Assembly: GCA_958450365.1 (NCBI GenBank)
Contig: CAUEEP010000916.1
Location: 434,001-498,000 of the forward strand
Origin: Mesorhabditis belari
Taxonomy: Eukaryota > Nematoda > Chromadorea > Rhabditida > Rhabditidae
Direction: 5' to 3'
Length of the DNA: 64,000 nt
Shown here: positions 33,484 to 45,400 of the stretch, one piece after another
Position numbering within the stretch: position 1 is the stretch's first letter
Layout of the letters: every line of letters begins with the position of its first letter
Translations under genes and position numbers: made by a program
Notes under the pieces: generated by a model
Database searches by the model: none
The model's input: the letters and a program-made list of their open reading frames with translations, nothing else
Told to the model about the DNA's origin: nothing

Positions 33484-34112
33484 TCTATCTTGGCTTACAG
33501 GCCTGGAGTCGGTTGTAAAAATTCTAAGCAAAATGAGTGCTAAATCCCAAAATCCATTAAATTTCAATCATTTATTCGACTTCTAGTAAAGTCTCCCATC
33601 AACCAGTCATCCCAAAAGAAGAGGCTGAAAGTGAGGGAATGATTATGGATGCAGTAATAGCTTCTCCCCCCATCTATTTCCCTCTTTCCCTTTTCGATCT
33701 CGTTTATCCCAAAAATGTGTGACTTTTCACGAGAAAGAGAAGACTGAATCACTTGAATTCTTTTTGCTAAACAATTTTTTTTCAAATTATGAATCGCGTT
33801 GTTGATTCTCATTTTGTGATCCTTTCGTCGGGAAATCGTTTTTTCCATTTCTTATGCGGGAAATCGACGTCGACGTTTTTTTCTTTAGCTCCTGGGGAAT
33901 TTCTAAGTTTAGTTTCTAATTTCTAACCTCTAAGACCTTAGTTCTAATTTCTAAGTTTAGTTTCTAAGTTTCTAAGTTTAGCAACTATTCAAATTGCAGA
34001 GAGCTTTCAAAAAAAGAGCCGCTTTTCCTTTAGAAAGTTATTTATTGGTCTAAAAAGAGAGTGAAATCGTTTTTTGTTTTGAAAATATCGGAAACTAGAA
34101 GGGTGGGATGTG

Positions 34113-34378
34113 TTTACATCAAATTTCTAGTCTAATCTCTAGTCTAATCTCTAGTCTAATCTCTAGTCTAATTTCTAGTCAATCTAGTCAAACTTCTAGT
34201 CAAACTTCTAGTCAAACTTCTAGTCTAATTTCTAGTCTAATCTCTAGTCTAATTTCTAGTCTAATTTCTAGTCTAATCTCTAGTCTAATTTCTAGTCTAA
34301 TTTCTAGTCTAATTTCTAGTCTAATCTCTAGTCTAATCTCTAGTCTAATTTCTAGTCTAATTTCTAGTCTAATTTCTA
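34113..34378. repeat. 12-bp minisatellite TCTAGTCTAATT
   Basis: About 22 copies with T/C alternation, interrupted by a few CAAACTTCTAGT units. Open frames on both strands are repeat artefacts. Confidence 0.93.
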
Positions 34379-34959
34379 CCCAACTCCCAGTTATTTTCGT
34401 TTCTGATTTTTTCCCTTTCCTTTTCCCCTTTTCCCTGAACTTTAAAACGACTTCACTTTCTCTTTCCCTTAAAACGAAAACCCCAACTTTAAAGTCGGGG
34501 ATATGCGTGCGCAAAATCGTGCAAATGACAGGAGTTTGTCGAAAACAATCCCTCGAAAAATCGAGAAGTTTTCGAGAAGTCGAGAAGTTCAAAAGAGAAG
34601 AGAAATCGAGAAAACCCATCGTCGTAATGAGTCCTGATTTGATTCTTTTCTTTTTTTTCTTCTTCTTCTTCTTCATTTCTTCATTTCTTTATTTCTTTAT
34701 TTCTTTATTTCTTCATTTCTTCATTTCTTCATTTTCCAATCCCTTTTTCTAATCCCCAATTTCAAACCATCAGCCACCATTTACACGTTTTTTTTTTTCA
34801 AAAGTTATTTTTAGATTTTCTGAAAACTCGATTGCAGTTGCAAATACTGATTTTTGAACGTTTCCTCGAATTCCTTTTTTGTTGAAATTCCTTTTTTTCT
34901 GATTTCTAGAAATTCTCTTTACTTATTTACTAGAATTTGTCAAAAATGAGAGTTGATAC

Positions 34960-35970
34960 AAAGATTTTGAATGAATTCCTCTATTTACAATTCCTCTATC
35001 CACAAAAGTATTGTCCCATTGCCATCCAAAAGTTTCTTTCGTACGAAAGTCTTACAAAAAAACGATATTCCCATAAAGTGTAGGGTATTTTGCTTACCCA
35101 TAATACTCTACTTTTCAGGATTATAAGATTTATCCGTTATACATTGCAGAAAAATCAAAATCAAAAACAAAAACAATAAGTTACTTAACAAATAGCTCCA
35201 CAAAAGTAATCTCCCATTGATGTTTTCCTTGATTATTCTTTTTGTTTTTTGTTTTATACTTTATAATTTTTCTGCAATGTATACGGATAAATCTTATAAT
35301 CTTGAAAAGTAGAGTATTATGGGTAATTGAGCTCGGGGCTAGTTGAGCCATTCTGATCCACTAGAAGGCTTGGATTGCCCCGATCTTGTAGTGGCTAGTT
35401 TGAGTGTATCTAACTTGTAGAGAATTCAGATATTTGACGTTACGGTCAACTAAAGTGCTATCCAGATTAGGCCATTTGGTGCTTATTGAGCCATTCTGAT
35501 CCACTAGAAGGCTTGGATTGCTCCAATCTTGTAGTGGCTAGTTTGAGTGTATCTAACTTGTAGAGAATTCAGATATTTGACGTTACGGTCAACTAAAGTG
35601 CTATCCAGATTAGGCCATTTGGTGCTTATTGAGCCATTCTGATCCACTAGAAGGCTTGGATTGCCCCGATCTTGTAGTGGCTAGTTTGAGTGTATCTAAC
35701 TTGTAGAGAATTCAGATATTTGACGTTACGGTCAACTAAAGTGCTATCCAGATTAGGCCATTTGGTGCTTATTGAGCAATTCTGATCCACTAGAAGCCTT
35801 GAATTGCTCCAATTTTGTAAAATGTAAGCAAAATACCCTACACTTTTTGGGAATATCGTTATTTTGCAAGATTTTCGTACGAAAGAAACTTTTGGATGGC
35901 AATGGGACAATACTTTTGTGGACCACTGTAAATAGAGGAATTCATCAAAAAAATTCAAAATCTCATCTAC
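34960..35970. mobile_element. Foldback element with 150-bp terminal repeats, nested palindrome and 143-bp array
   Basis: 34960-35095 (GATTTTGAATGAATTCCTCT onward, through AAAAGTATTGTCCCATTGCC) returns inverted at 35821-35970. Inside the left half is a second inverted repeat (35096-35325, around ATAAGATTTATCCGT and TTTTTCTGCAATGTAT). Then comes the 143-bp tandem array. No coding sequence. Likely a non-autonomous element. Confidence 0.75.
35338..35815. repeat. 143-bp tandem repeat, about 3.3 copies
   Basis: Units begin GAGCCATTCTGATCCACTAG at 35345, 35488, 35631 and 35774; the last is diverged and cut short. Adjacent full units are nearly identical. Confidence 0.93.
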
Positions 35971-36059
35971 CGTAGTTTTCTGTTTTTATATCTTACTTAT
36001 TCTAAGACATTTTCCAAAAACATTCTCCCAAAAGAAACTTGACATTTGCGATGTGATCG

Positions 36060-36520
36060 CCTCCATTTTGCCCTGGCCTATCATGGAGTAACTTTGGAAA
36101 TTTTGTTGACTATGCCAGGGCATACTTTTGACCTGGCACCTGACTTATCCAAGGCTCAAGGTTTATCCTTTTGATATCTTGCAATATCCATTGTAAACCC
36201 TCAAGGTCAGATCATAAGTATGACCTAGTCTATCATGACTTTTTCTAGTTTCCTGAGTTAACCCTAAAATTTCGTAAGAGGCCCGGCCGACCTTGGTGTT
36301 GAGAGCTAGCCCTGATGGCCTGGTATTGTAAATGTTGTAGATCAGCCAGGCTAGGCTAAACCTGGCTGGCTTGACCGGTAAGACCAGTCCTGTTGAGAAG
36401 GGTTGGGCGAAAACGGATCCAGATCTTTATCCAACCCAACCCTACGCAAGAACTTTATGCCGGCTACGCGACACTCCAATAGCCAGTACCGTCGTGTAGG
36501 TGTTTAGTAGTGTCGCGTAG
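36060..36520. repeat. CCTGG-rich degenerate repeats and a short inverted repeat
   Basis: Imperfect GGCCTGGC/CCTGG words run through 36060-36400. At 36465-36520 an inverted repeat pairs GGCTACGCGACACT with AGTGTCGCGTAGCC. No gene. Confidence 0.5.
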
Positions 36521-37625
36521 CCGCCATGTTCTTTGTATTCTTGCGTAGAGATCCTGATCCGAATCCGCCGAACGCTGTTGCTGAGACAGGGCTTTTCCAG
36601 AAGCAGTTTTGTTTGAGGTATGCCAGGAGAGGATTCTGAACGGATTCTGGATCAGAACAAGGACAGAACACAGTACTAATAAGTAAATAACTATAAGTTC
36701 TAGGCACTAAAGAAACACAAAATTTCAATGATGATAGGGGAATTTCGAAAAACGCCAATATCGGCCTATCCTCATAAGGATGCTCCTTAAAAGAATGGAA
36801 TCTGAAAAGTTGAGAAAATTTCTTATTTTCTCATCATTTGCTCACTATGATAGTAAAGAATTTTTTTTACTAGAAGTGGATCGGAAAACTTTGAAGAGAA
36901 AAAAAGAGGAAAGAGTATCCATTTCGTTTTCGGATTTAAGGGACACTTTGTCTTTTTGCCTTTTTTTTTGCAAAATCCTTCTTCGTCGCCTCTTTTTTTT
37001 CCCGGAACGATTCTTCTGAATCAAATTTCTCGAAAAATTCCACTTTTTTGTCTAGACAAGACAATTGATTTGAGTGACAATTGATTTGATTGATAATTGA
37101 TTTGAGGGATAATTGATTTGAGTGACAATTGATTTAGGTGATCAGAGATTCCCTTAGCGTACTATAAAACTTGAATCCTATAGTAAAATTCTTTTATTTT
37201 CAAGCATTGAATAGCACTGAATAGCTTTAGAAAATGGATTAAAGAAGAAGAAATTCGAAAAGAAGCCAATCACTCGAAATCTTTAGTCAAAACTTTTATT
37301 TAAAGTGTTTGACGTTAAATTTTTTTTGACGCGAATTTCAAAATTTCAATTCGAATAGATTTGCAAGCATGGAAAGAGCTAATTGCAAGATGCAAGATTG
37401 CAAGATGCCTTAAAAATCTCCGTCATTGATGACTCAAGTCTCCGTTGGGAAATGATCGAAATACACTTCTCCCGTTTTTCTCTTTTTTTTTTCTTTTCTT
37501 TTCTGACGTCATCTCTTCTTGTCGTTTATTCTCTGCAGAACAAGCAAAAGTAAAACGAATTTTTCGAAATACTTCTCTTTTCTTGAAAAATGGATAAAAG
37601 GGGCTTAAAGCGCTAGTTTGCGTAT

Positions 37626-37835
37626 TTCAACTCCTTCATCTCCTTCTCAACTCCTTCATCTCCTTCTCAACTCCTTCATCTCCTTCTCAACTCCTCATCT
37701 CCTTCTCAACTCCTTCATCTCCTTCTCAACTCCTTCATCTCCTTCTCAACTCCTTCATCTCCTTCTCAACTCCTTCATCTCCTTCTCAACTCCTTCATCT
37801 CCTTCTCAACTCCTTCAACTCCTTCTCAACTCCTT
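37626..37835. repeat. 20-bp minisatellite CTCCTTCATCTCCTTCTCAA
   Basis: About ten copies, pyrimidine-only except for CA/AA, one copy missing a T. Confidence 0.93.
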
Positions 37836-38214
37836 CATCGACTCATTCACAAGTCTCCAATCAATTTCCTTTCATTCCACATTGTAAACTTTTCGAGTTT
37901 TCACTCCCCAATAGCCAATAGCCAATAAATCCAATCTTTAGCAGACAATGGATAGATTCCCTGCGTTGATTTGAAATGAATTTTTTCCTTTTAAATGAGC
38001 CCACATGCAAATGAACTTTTATAGAGTGTTTTCCTCGCAAGTAACGCGTTTTCTTCTCCTTAAAAAAAACGTTTTCTCTATGTGTTCTTTTCTTTTCTTT
38101 TCTCGTTTTTCTTGTCTATGTCTTCTTTTGAAAACGACCGTAATCTAGTTTTTTATTTTAATACTTTCATTTCCTTTGTGGATCCTCACAGAATCAGACC
38201 AAAAGTAGATACCG

Positions 38215-38255
38215 TATTTTCTCTAATAATATTGCACCCCGGCGAGCCGAGTTGG
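38215..38255. repeat. Repeat edge shared with the window's right end
   Basis: The segment ACCGTATTTTCTCTAATAAT followed by ATTGCACCCCGGCG resembles 63965-64000 (ACCGTGTTCTTTCTGATAGT, AGTGCACCCCGGCG), which is cut by the window end. Confidence 0.45.
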
Positions 38256-38727
38256 TGACGATTTTACGGTTCCCAAGCTTTTGCAGAAGCTCAACACTCA
38301 AATCCCCCACTAGATCTCATCGTCAGCTACATTTTTCGATCCCACATCGATAGGTTCTGATAAGCGGTTCTCGAGATTTCGAGCGATTTAGGCGAAGCTT
38401 TGAGTGCACTACTATTCGAGAGAGTACAGTAGATTGGAGAAAAACTAGAGAAGGTTACGGTAGTTGAGAAGTCACGTTTTAGAAAACGGATTAGCCAAAT
38501 GTACGCTTAGAAGTAGAATGGTTGGGGAAATTAAAGCAGTAGGCTATCTGGCTTATCTAAAATGATTCAAGATTTCATTGAAACCACCAAAAATCTCGAA
38601 TTCCCAATGTTTTCTTATAAAATATCTTCGAAACTCTTCCAAGAAAGTGCATTTATTTTTTTTCAACGCCTTTTTTTTCGACCGCTTCCTGAATAACTTG
38701 ACACGATAGGGGCAAGAGAGGATAAAG

Positions 38728-38773
38728 ATGGAATGGAATGGAATGGAATGGAATGGAATGGAATGGAATGGAA
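38728..38773. repeat. (GGAAT)n pentamer array
   Basis: Nine perfect GGAAT/TGGAA units. The same pentamer as vertebrate satellite II/III, presumably by chance. Confidence 0.95.
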
Positions 38774-39269
38774 TGAGTGTGTCAAATCATCACCTATTCA
38801 TCTCTTTTTTTCTCCCAACTCTTTTCCATCAGAAAGATCTGATAAAAAAAGAACCCTGGGGAAAATGGAAAAAAAGGAAATCTGACGAAGAAAAACTTCA
38901 CTCAAATTCCATCAGATTACTCGAGAGGAGAGCCGCAATCCCGAAAATACTCCTCTCCATTTCCTGAATCATTTCCCGTATTGATGAAACTTTGAAAGTT
39001 TATTGTTTTGATTTTTAAAGGAGACAGACATTTTCCTTAATTAAATTAGAATCGATTCTTAATAAAACGAAATTTTCTTTGGTAATTTCATGTAAAAATG
39101 GTATTAAAGGATGAGATTAGCTTGAAGTTTAGTTTTAGCTTTCAGTGACCATCAGTTTCACCCTAGTTTTTGTTTTATAGGATGTAGAATTTGAATCGAA
39201 AATATAGCCAAAATTTCAGGTAAGAATTGTCCTAGAAAATTTGGGCATCGTGACGCTAAAGCCGCTTGC

Positions 39270-39488
39270 TGCCCGCTCGTTTCCCTTTGCCGATCAGTTG
39301 CTGCCCGCTCGTTTCCCTTTGCCGATCAGTTGCTGCCCGCTCCTTTCCCTTTGCCGATCAGTTGCTGCTCGCTCGTTTCCCTTTGCCGATCAGTTGCTGC
39401 CCGCTCGTTTCCCTTTGCCGATCAGTTGCTGCCCGCTCCTTTCCCTTTGCCGATCAGTTGCTGCTCGCTCCTTTCCCTTTGCCGATCA
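39270..39488. repeat. 32-bp minisatellite, about seven copies
   Basis: Unit runs CAGTTGCTGCCCGCTCGTTT then CCCTTTGCCGAT; variation only at two sites (CGTTT/CCTTT and GCCC/GCTC), in an alternating pattern suggesting higher-order duplication. Confidence 0.94.
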
Positions 39489-40672
39489 GCAGAGAAAACA
39501 CCTATGTATCGGAAACATGTGCCAGATGATGCGCGATTACGCGCACACATAAAGAACATTTCAGGCCCTTTTCTTTTCTTTTTTACGATATTCAGCTGTA
39601 AATTTGTATATTTGGATTTTCGGGGTCGATTGCAGCTATTCATTTGATTGAGTCTACCAATTAGAACTTGGATTTCATTGATCTAAACTTTCAGAAGAAC
39701 TTTTAGAGAAAACTTCTCAACTTATCTTTACCGTCTTTCAAATGACGTTTTTATTTCAAATTTCAATTTAAAAACTCATCATTAAGAAAAAAAAGTGTCT
39801 TCCCTGCAATTAATCCTCTTCTTCGAGAGTTTTTCTTTCCTTCTTCAAGGCCTCTTTTTGCGAATTTTTTTCCAAAAAAGACCATCCATAGATAATAAAT
39901 AGACACAGCTTCATTGCAAAAAAAAAAAAAAAAAAACGACAGAAGATCTCCATAAAAATTGCGTGATCGTGAAAAATTTTATCGGCATTTTAAGCTTTGA
40001 GCTTGTCTCTGGCTTGATGTAGAGCAATTTTCGTCTGCTATTTGCTATGATATCGTCTGCTATGATAATCTTTCTAAAAAAACACTTGTAATTCAATTTC
40101 AATTCTCAATATCATTTCTGGATTCATTTTTTTCAAATTCCTTAAATATTTCGAAAGATTTTGCTTTATTTTGTTGAGTTTTATTTTCTAAAATGTATCG
40201 ACTTTCGAAATGACCATATCTTGTCTCATTTAAAGTCTTCATTGACTGAATATCGAAAGCAAAAGAATTGAAATCAATCAAAAGCGTTGAAATGAAAAGA
40301 AACAAAACAAAAAAAACAAAAGTGAGGTTGTTGGAGAAGATTGTGACAGTCAAAAACCATATTTTACTTCTAATTTTCTCCGAATAAGCTCAAAAATGAG
40401 TACTTAATGCGTTAAATTGTTTGTTTATTTGTTTATTTGTTTATTTATTTATTTACTTATTTGCTTATTATACTGATTATTTGCTAAATTTCTTCAATCT
40501 ATAACTTTACAATTAGATTGAAGACTTTGAATGGAAGATTTTGAGCACCAAACCAAATACAATCCCCTGTATATCTTTTAAATACTTTAATTGAAATAAA
40601 TACCCAATTTCGTACTGTAGAAATACGAGAAACGGTGTTCACCGTTTTCTAAAATGTGTCCCCTTTCCTCGA

Positions 40673-40903
40673 CTACCTCTAGCCTCTAGCCTCTAGCCTC
40701 TAGCCTCTAGTTGACCAGCCTCTAGTTGACCAGCCTCTAGTTGGCCAGCCTCTAGTTGGCCAGCCTCTAGTTGGCCAGCCTCTAGTTGGCCAGCCTCTAG
40801 TTGGCCAGCCTCTAGTTGGCCAGCCTCTAGTTGGCCAGCCTCTGTTGGCCAGCCTCTAGTTGGCCAGCCTCTAGTTGGCCAGCCTCTAGTTGGCCAGCCT
40901 CTA
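40673..40903. repeat. 15-bp array CTCTAGTTGGCCAGC (left palindrome arm)
   Basis: About 14 units. The first two read TTGACCAG, the rest TTGGCCAG. Confidence 0.93.
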
Positions 40904-41685
40904 ATTTTAGTTAATCTATCTATTTTTATATCTTCATCCTTCAGAGGAATTCGATCAAAAGTGCGATAAAAACTCGAGATCCAAGATCACTGTAGAAAGT
41001 TGACACGTTTTAGAAAAGCATTACACCAGCTAAACCAGCTCAGCTAAGCAATAGTTGAGTGATCAGCTCAGACAAATTTCTTACAGTAAACTTCTTTGAG
41101 CTTTTTGCAAAACCTTACACGGCTCAGTTAAATAATAGATTTCTTAAATCTATAACTTTCCAATTAGATCGAGAACTTTGAACAGAAGATTTTATGGCAC
41201 CAAACCAAATGCAATTCCCTTATATATCTTTTAAATTCTTTAATTGAAGTAAATAGACAATTTCGTATAGACTAAATACAATTCCAAAACGATGTCATTG
41301 AGAAATCACTAAAAAAAACATCACTTTTTCATTTAGAAAAAGAGAAAACTCGCGTGTTCGATGAAATCGAGCAAGTTTTCAACCAAAATATTTCATGAAT
41401 ACACCCGGAAGCCGAATGGGAAAACAGGAGTTGATGGAAAACTTGTTGATGTGTTTGAAATTTTGAAATATGAAATGTTTTGCAAAACTCAAAGAAGTTT
41501 ACTGTAAGTCTGAGCTGATCACTCAACTATTGTTTAGCTGAGCTGGTTTAGCTGGTGTAATGCTTTTCTAAAACGTGTCAACTTTCTACAGTGATCTTGG
41601 ATCTCGAGTTTTTATCGCACTTTTGATCGAATTCCTCTGAAGGATGAAGATATAAAAATAGATAGATTAACTAAAATTAGAGGCT

Positions 41686-41998
41686 GATCAACTAGAGGCT
41701 GATCAACTAGAGGCTGATCAACTAGAGGCTGATCAACTAGAGGCTGATCAACTAGAGGCTGATCAACTAGAGGCTAGAGGCTAGAGGCTGATCAACTAGA
41801 GGCTGATCAACTAGAGGCTGATCAACTAGAGGCTGATCAACTAGAGGCTGATCAACTAGAGGCTAGAGGCTAGAGGCTGATCAACTAGAGGCTGATCAAC
41901 TAGAGGCTGATCAACTAGAGGCTGATCAACTAGAGGCTGATCAACTAGAGGCTGATCAACTAGAGGCTGATCAACTAGAGGCTAGAGGCTAGAGGTAG
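41686..41998. repeat. 15-bp array AGAGGCTGATCAACT (right palindrome arm)
   Basis: About 19 units, uniformly with TGATCA, punctuated by AGAGGCT doublets every six or seven units. The reverse complement of the left-arm unit would have TGGCCA. Confidence 0.93.
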
Positions 41999-42482
41999 TC
42001 AAGGAAAGGGGACACATTTTAGAAAACGGTGAACACCGTTTCTCGTATTTCTACAGTACGAAATTGTCTATTTACTTCAATTAAAGAATTTAAAAGGTAT
42101 ACAGGGGAATTGCATTTGGTTTGGTACTACAAAATCTTCCATTCAAAGTCTTCAATCTAATTGTAAAGTTATAGATTGAAGAAATTTAGCAAATAATCAG
42201 TATAATAAACAAATAAGTAAATAAATAAATAAACAAATAAACAAATAAACAAATCAAACAATTTAACGCATTAAGTACTCATTTTTGAGCTTATTCGGAG
42301 AAAATTTGAAGTAAAATATGGTTTTTGACTGTCACAATCTTCTCCAACAACCTCACTTTTGTTTTTTTTGTTTTGTTTCTTTTCATTTCAACGCCCACTC
42401 AACCCAACTATTTTGCGTAATTCTTTGATTAAAATAGCTTATCAAATGTAAATTTCTATTTTTATTTTTTAGGCGAAAAATT

Positions 42483-45400
42483 ATGGAAAATTTGGAGAAT
42501 GGTATGTCGGATTTGTTATTGGCGCCTCGGCCATCGCGTTCACTTTCCCCATCACCAAGAGGACTCTCACCAGCGTCACTCGTGCGATGTGCCAGTGATC
42601 GTGGTGGGTTCAAAGATTTGATACTATCCAATATCTCGGATGCTTTCTAAAAGAGGAGAGTGTTGTGTCTAATGTCTAAAAGAGTGTTTTAAAGAAGACA
42701 CTCTTCCGAGATATTGGATTGGTAACTTGAAAGTTGGTAACACTTATTCATTGCACTTTTTAGGAATAACTAGTGCACAAATTAATTTTTAGAGCTTTTT
42801 TTAACCAATAAAAAGCTCTATTTATTCTCTAAACACAGGCTTTTAGAATAGATTTAGGTTTTGTAGATTTCTAGTTTGTAGTTTTGTAGATTTCTAGGCG
42901 GGGGAAAGAAATTTAGTAACCAAAAATGATAAACATTCGACTTGAAGCGATTTGAGCACTTTCTTTCATCTAAAACCTATTTTGGTGTAAATAGAAAAAG
43001 GGTAGAGCACAAAAAGTTAGTTAATCGGAAGGTCGAGGGTTCGAACCCCACATGCGACATGGTCACCCCCTTCGGATTTCCTTTCCCTTCGGGTTGAGAG
43101 GTTTTCTGGAGGGCAGTCTGGTGGTTGTGGGCCCAGTTCTTTAAAGTGACAAGCCACTCCTTCATCGTCATCTTCCCTTCACCACCAAAAAAGCTATTTA
43201 TTGGGTTGTCCAGTTATGAATGCGCGTTTTTACTATTTTGTAAATTTCTCAAGATATCGAACAGATGTATATGAGTGTTATATATCATTCGAAAGCTGAA
43301 GATCTCCTCTACATTTTGGAATAAAAAGGTTTTTGAATTCATTCAACTTTTTGGGCAAATTGATTGCACAAAGGGAGAGGTCGTTTTCGAAAAAATTCAT
43401 TTCAGCTTAGCTATTCCTCAAGTTTTATGGTGTAAAATAACCGCCCAGAAAAGTAAAGATGCTCTGAAATTGTTATATTTAAAAAAAGTTATATTGATAT
43501 ATCTATTGGCCAAACATCAAACGGTTAACTCAATTTGAGCGCAGCCAAAACTTGATCCAAAGGCACCCTTCCATTTTTTTTGGCCACCTCTTCTTCTGTG
43601 CAGTCAATTTGCCCAAAAGCTCGACAAATTCAAAAGCTTTTTATATCAAAATGTAGAGGAGATATTCAGCTTTCGAATAATACTCATAGATATCTTTTTC
43701 TTGATTTTGGTATCTTGAGAAATTTACAAAATAGTAAAAAACGCGCATTCATAACTGGACAACCCAATAGTTCCCCATTGAGCTTAGGGTTAGGGAGCCG
43801 TCTGTCATGACGTGGGTTAAGTTAAGATATAGCCTAGTATTGTGTGTGTCGTTGTATTGTGATTGATATATTTCGTGTATGCGATAAAATTCACCACTGG
43901 TAGCCCCAGTCGGTATTTTTTAAAGCCAAATTTTCAGGATTTCAGGTGGTTTTGGTGTCTTTAAAACAAAAAAAAAAAAAACGGGCAACGATGCCTTTTA
44001 TTATTTACTTATTTTATTCAAAAAATCAATTCTCTGAACCATCTTCTAAACAATAACAATAATAAAAACAACTTCTAAACAATGATTTCAGCGCGAACGC
44101 CCCGCCGAGACTCCGTTTTCAGTAAATAACTCTCACCTCGATTTTTTTTCTGTATTCGACAATTCTATAATTTCTAGTGCTTGTCCCTTGAGAAGACTAA
44201 TTCCTTTAGAAACCTTTAATAGCATGTGATTTGAATGAAATTTGTCAAGCTTTTATGGAGCTTTTTTTTGAAGCTTTCAATAATTTTCACTTTAGATCCC
44301 CAAAAGGAGCAACAACGCGGCGGCTCGTTGACAATCGGGAAAACGAATCAAATTCCTCTTTGTCCACAGCTGAGCCCATCACAGGTTTGTTTTTAATTCT
44401 TAGAGTTTCTTTTGGACTCATTAATGGAACTCATTAGCTTAATGAGAGACCCAAAATACCCAAGTTGTATCAAGGGGAATTCTCCGAGACTCAGCCCTAG
44501 GTCATCAAAGTCGTTGAGCTGATTTGAATAAGCTCGATCACTGGTAGTCTATGTACTGTCGGTATCACAGTACTACAGTACAGTACTACAGTACAGTACA
44601 CTACAGTACTACAGTACAGTACAATATACTCTAGTCTAGTACTAAAGTACAATAGAACTTACTACAGTACTACAGGGTGTCGCAAAAGTTCAACTTTTTG
44701 TAAACGAACAGTATTTTTTGAAAAAAACTAACGCCGGATTGTGTAAATTTACCGTAAATACTGTAATTGGACCCCACCGCCCTCGTACAGTCGCGTAGTC
44801 GCAAAAGTTTTTTAGTATTTCATTTTTTTCAACGCGCCCGTACTTTCAAAAAATGCGTCTTTGGTATCAAAAAATAGCTGAAATTCAGGGCTATTTTTTG
44901 ATACCAAAAATAATGACGGTGCGGAGTATTGCGTAGTCTAGCTTTGAACGCGTTTTTCTCGACACTGGTTTAAGCTACAATGCGCGCTTAGGTATCAAAA
45001 AATAGCTGAAATTCAGGGCTATTTTTTGCTCTTTAAGCGCGCATTGTAGCATAAACCAGTGTCGAGAAAAACTCGTTCAAAGCTAGACTACACAACACTC
45101 CGCACCGTCATTATGGGGCTGGGGTACTATTACAGTATTTACGGTATGTATTTTTATCCGTATTATACTTTTAATACTTTTTTTACACAAAAGTTACAAC
45201 TCTAAACAACTTTTTGATTAGGATGTTTAAAGGTCGCTTTTTTTTTTTACTTTTAAGCTTTGAATGCCCTTAGAATCGATTGAAAATCTTTCATTTTTAA
45301 GTTATAAATTTCTTTTGTAGCTGTAGTACTGTGATACCGACAGTACATAGACTACCAGTTAGCTTAAGAAAACTTAAATCTATCAAATGATAACAAGAGT

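Larger units (their letters stand above)
36521..40283. other. Gene-free repeat district
   Basis: AT-rich, with the 20-bp, GGAAT and 32-bp arrays. Long open frames are within arrays or polypyrimidine DNA. No splice-bounded exon with family resemblance was found on either strand. Confidence 0.45.
40284..42394. repeat. 2.1-kb inverted repeat (palindrome) with 15-bp arrays in both arms
   Basis: Arms 40284-41113 and 41481-42394 are reverse complements along most of their length, for example GCGTTGAAATGAAAAGAAAC at the left edge and its complement at the right, and TTACAGTAAACTTCTTTGAG near the centre. The spacer is about 370 bp. Each arm contains a 15-bp array (40673-40903 and 41686-41998). Another segment (40483-40620) recurs as a direct repeat at 41148-41270. 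No coding potential. Confidence 0.9.

Noticed and set aside
34113..34676. Long frames on both strands (ISSL-type and RLEI-type repeats)
   Set aside because: Both are artefacts of the 12-bp TCTAGTCTAATT array plus polypyrimidine DNA; no splice signals or family resemblance.
38728..38773. Relation of the GGAAT array to vertebrate satellite II/III
   Set aside because: A nine-unit pentamer can arise by chance; nothing else supports shared origin or contamination.
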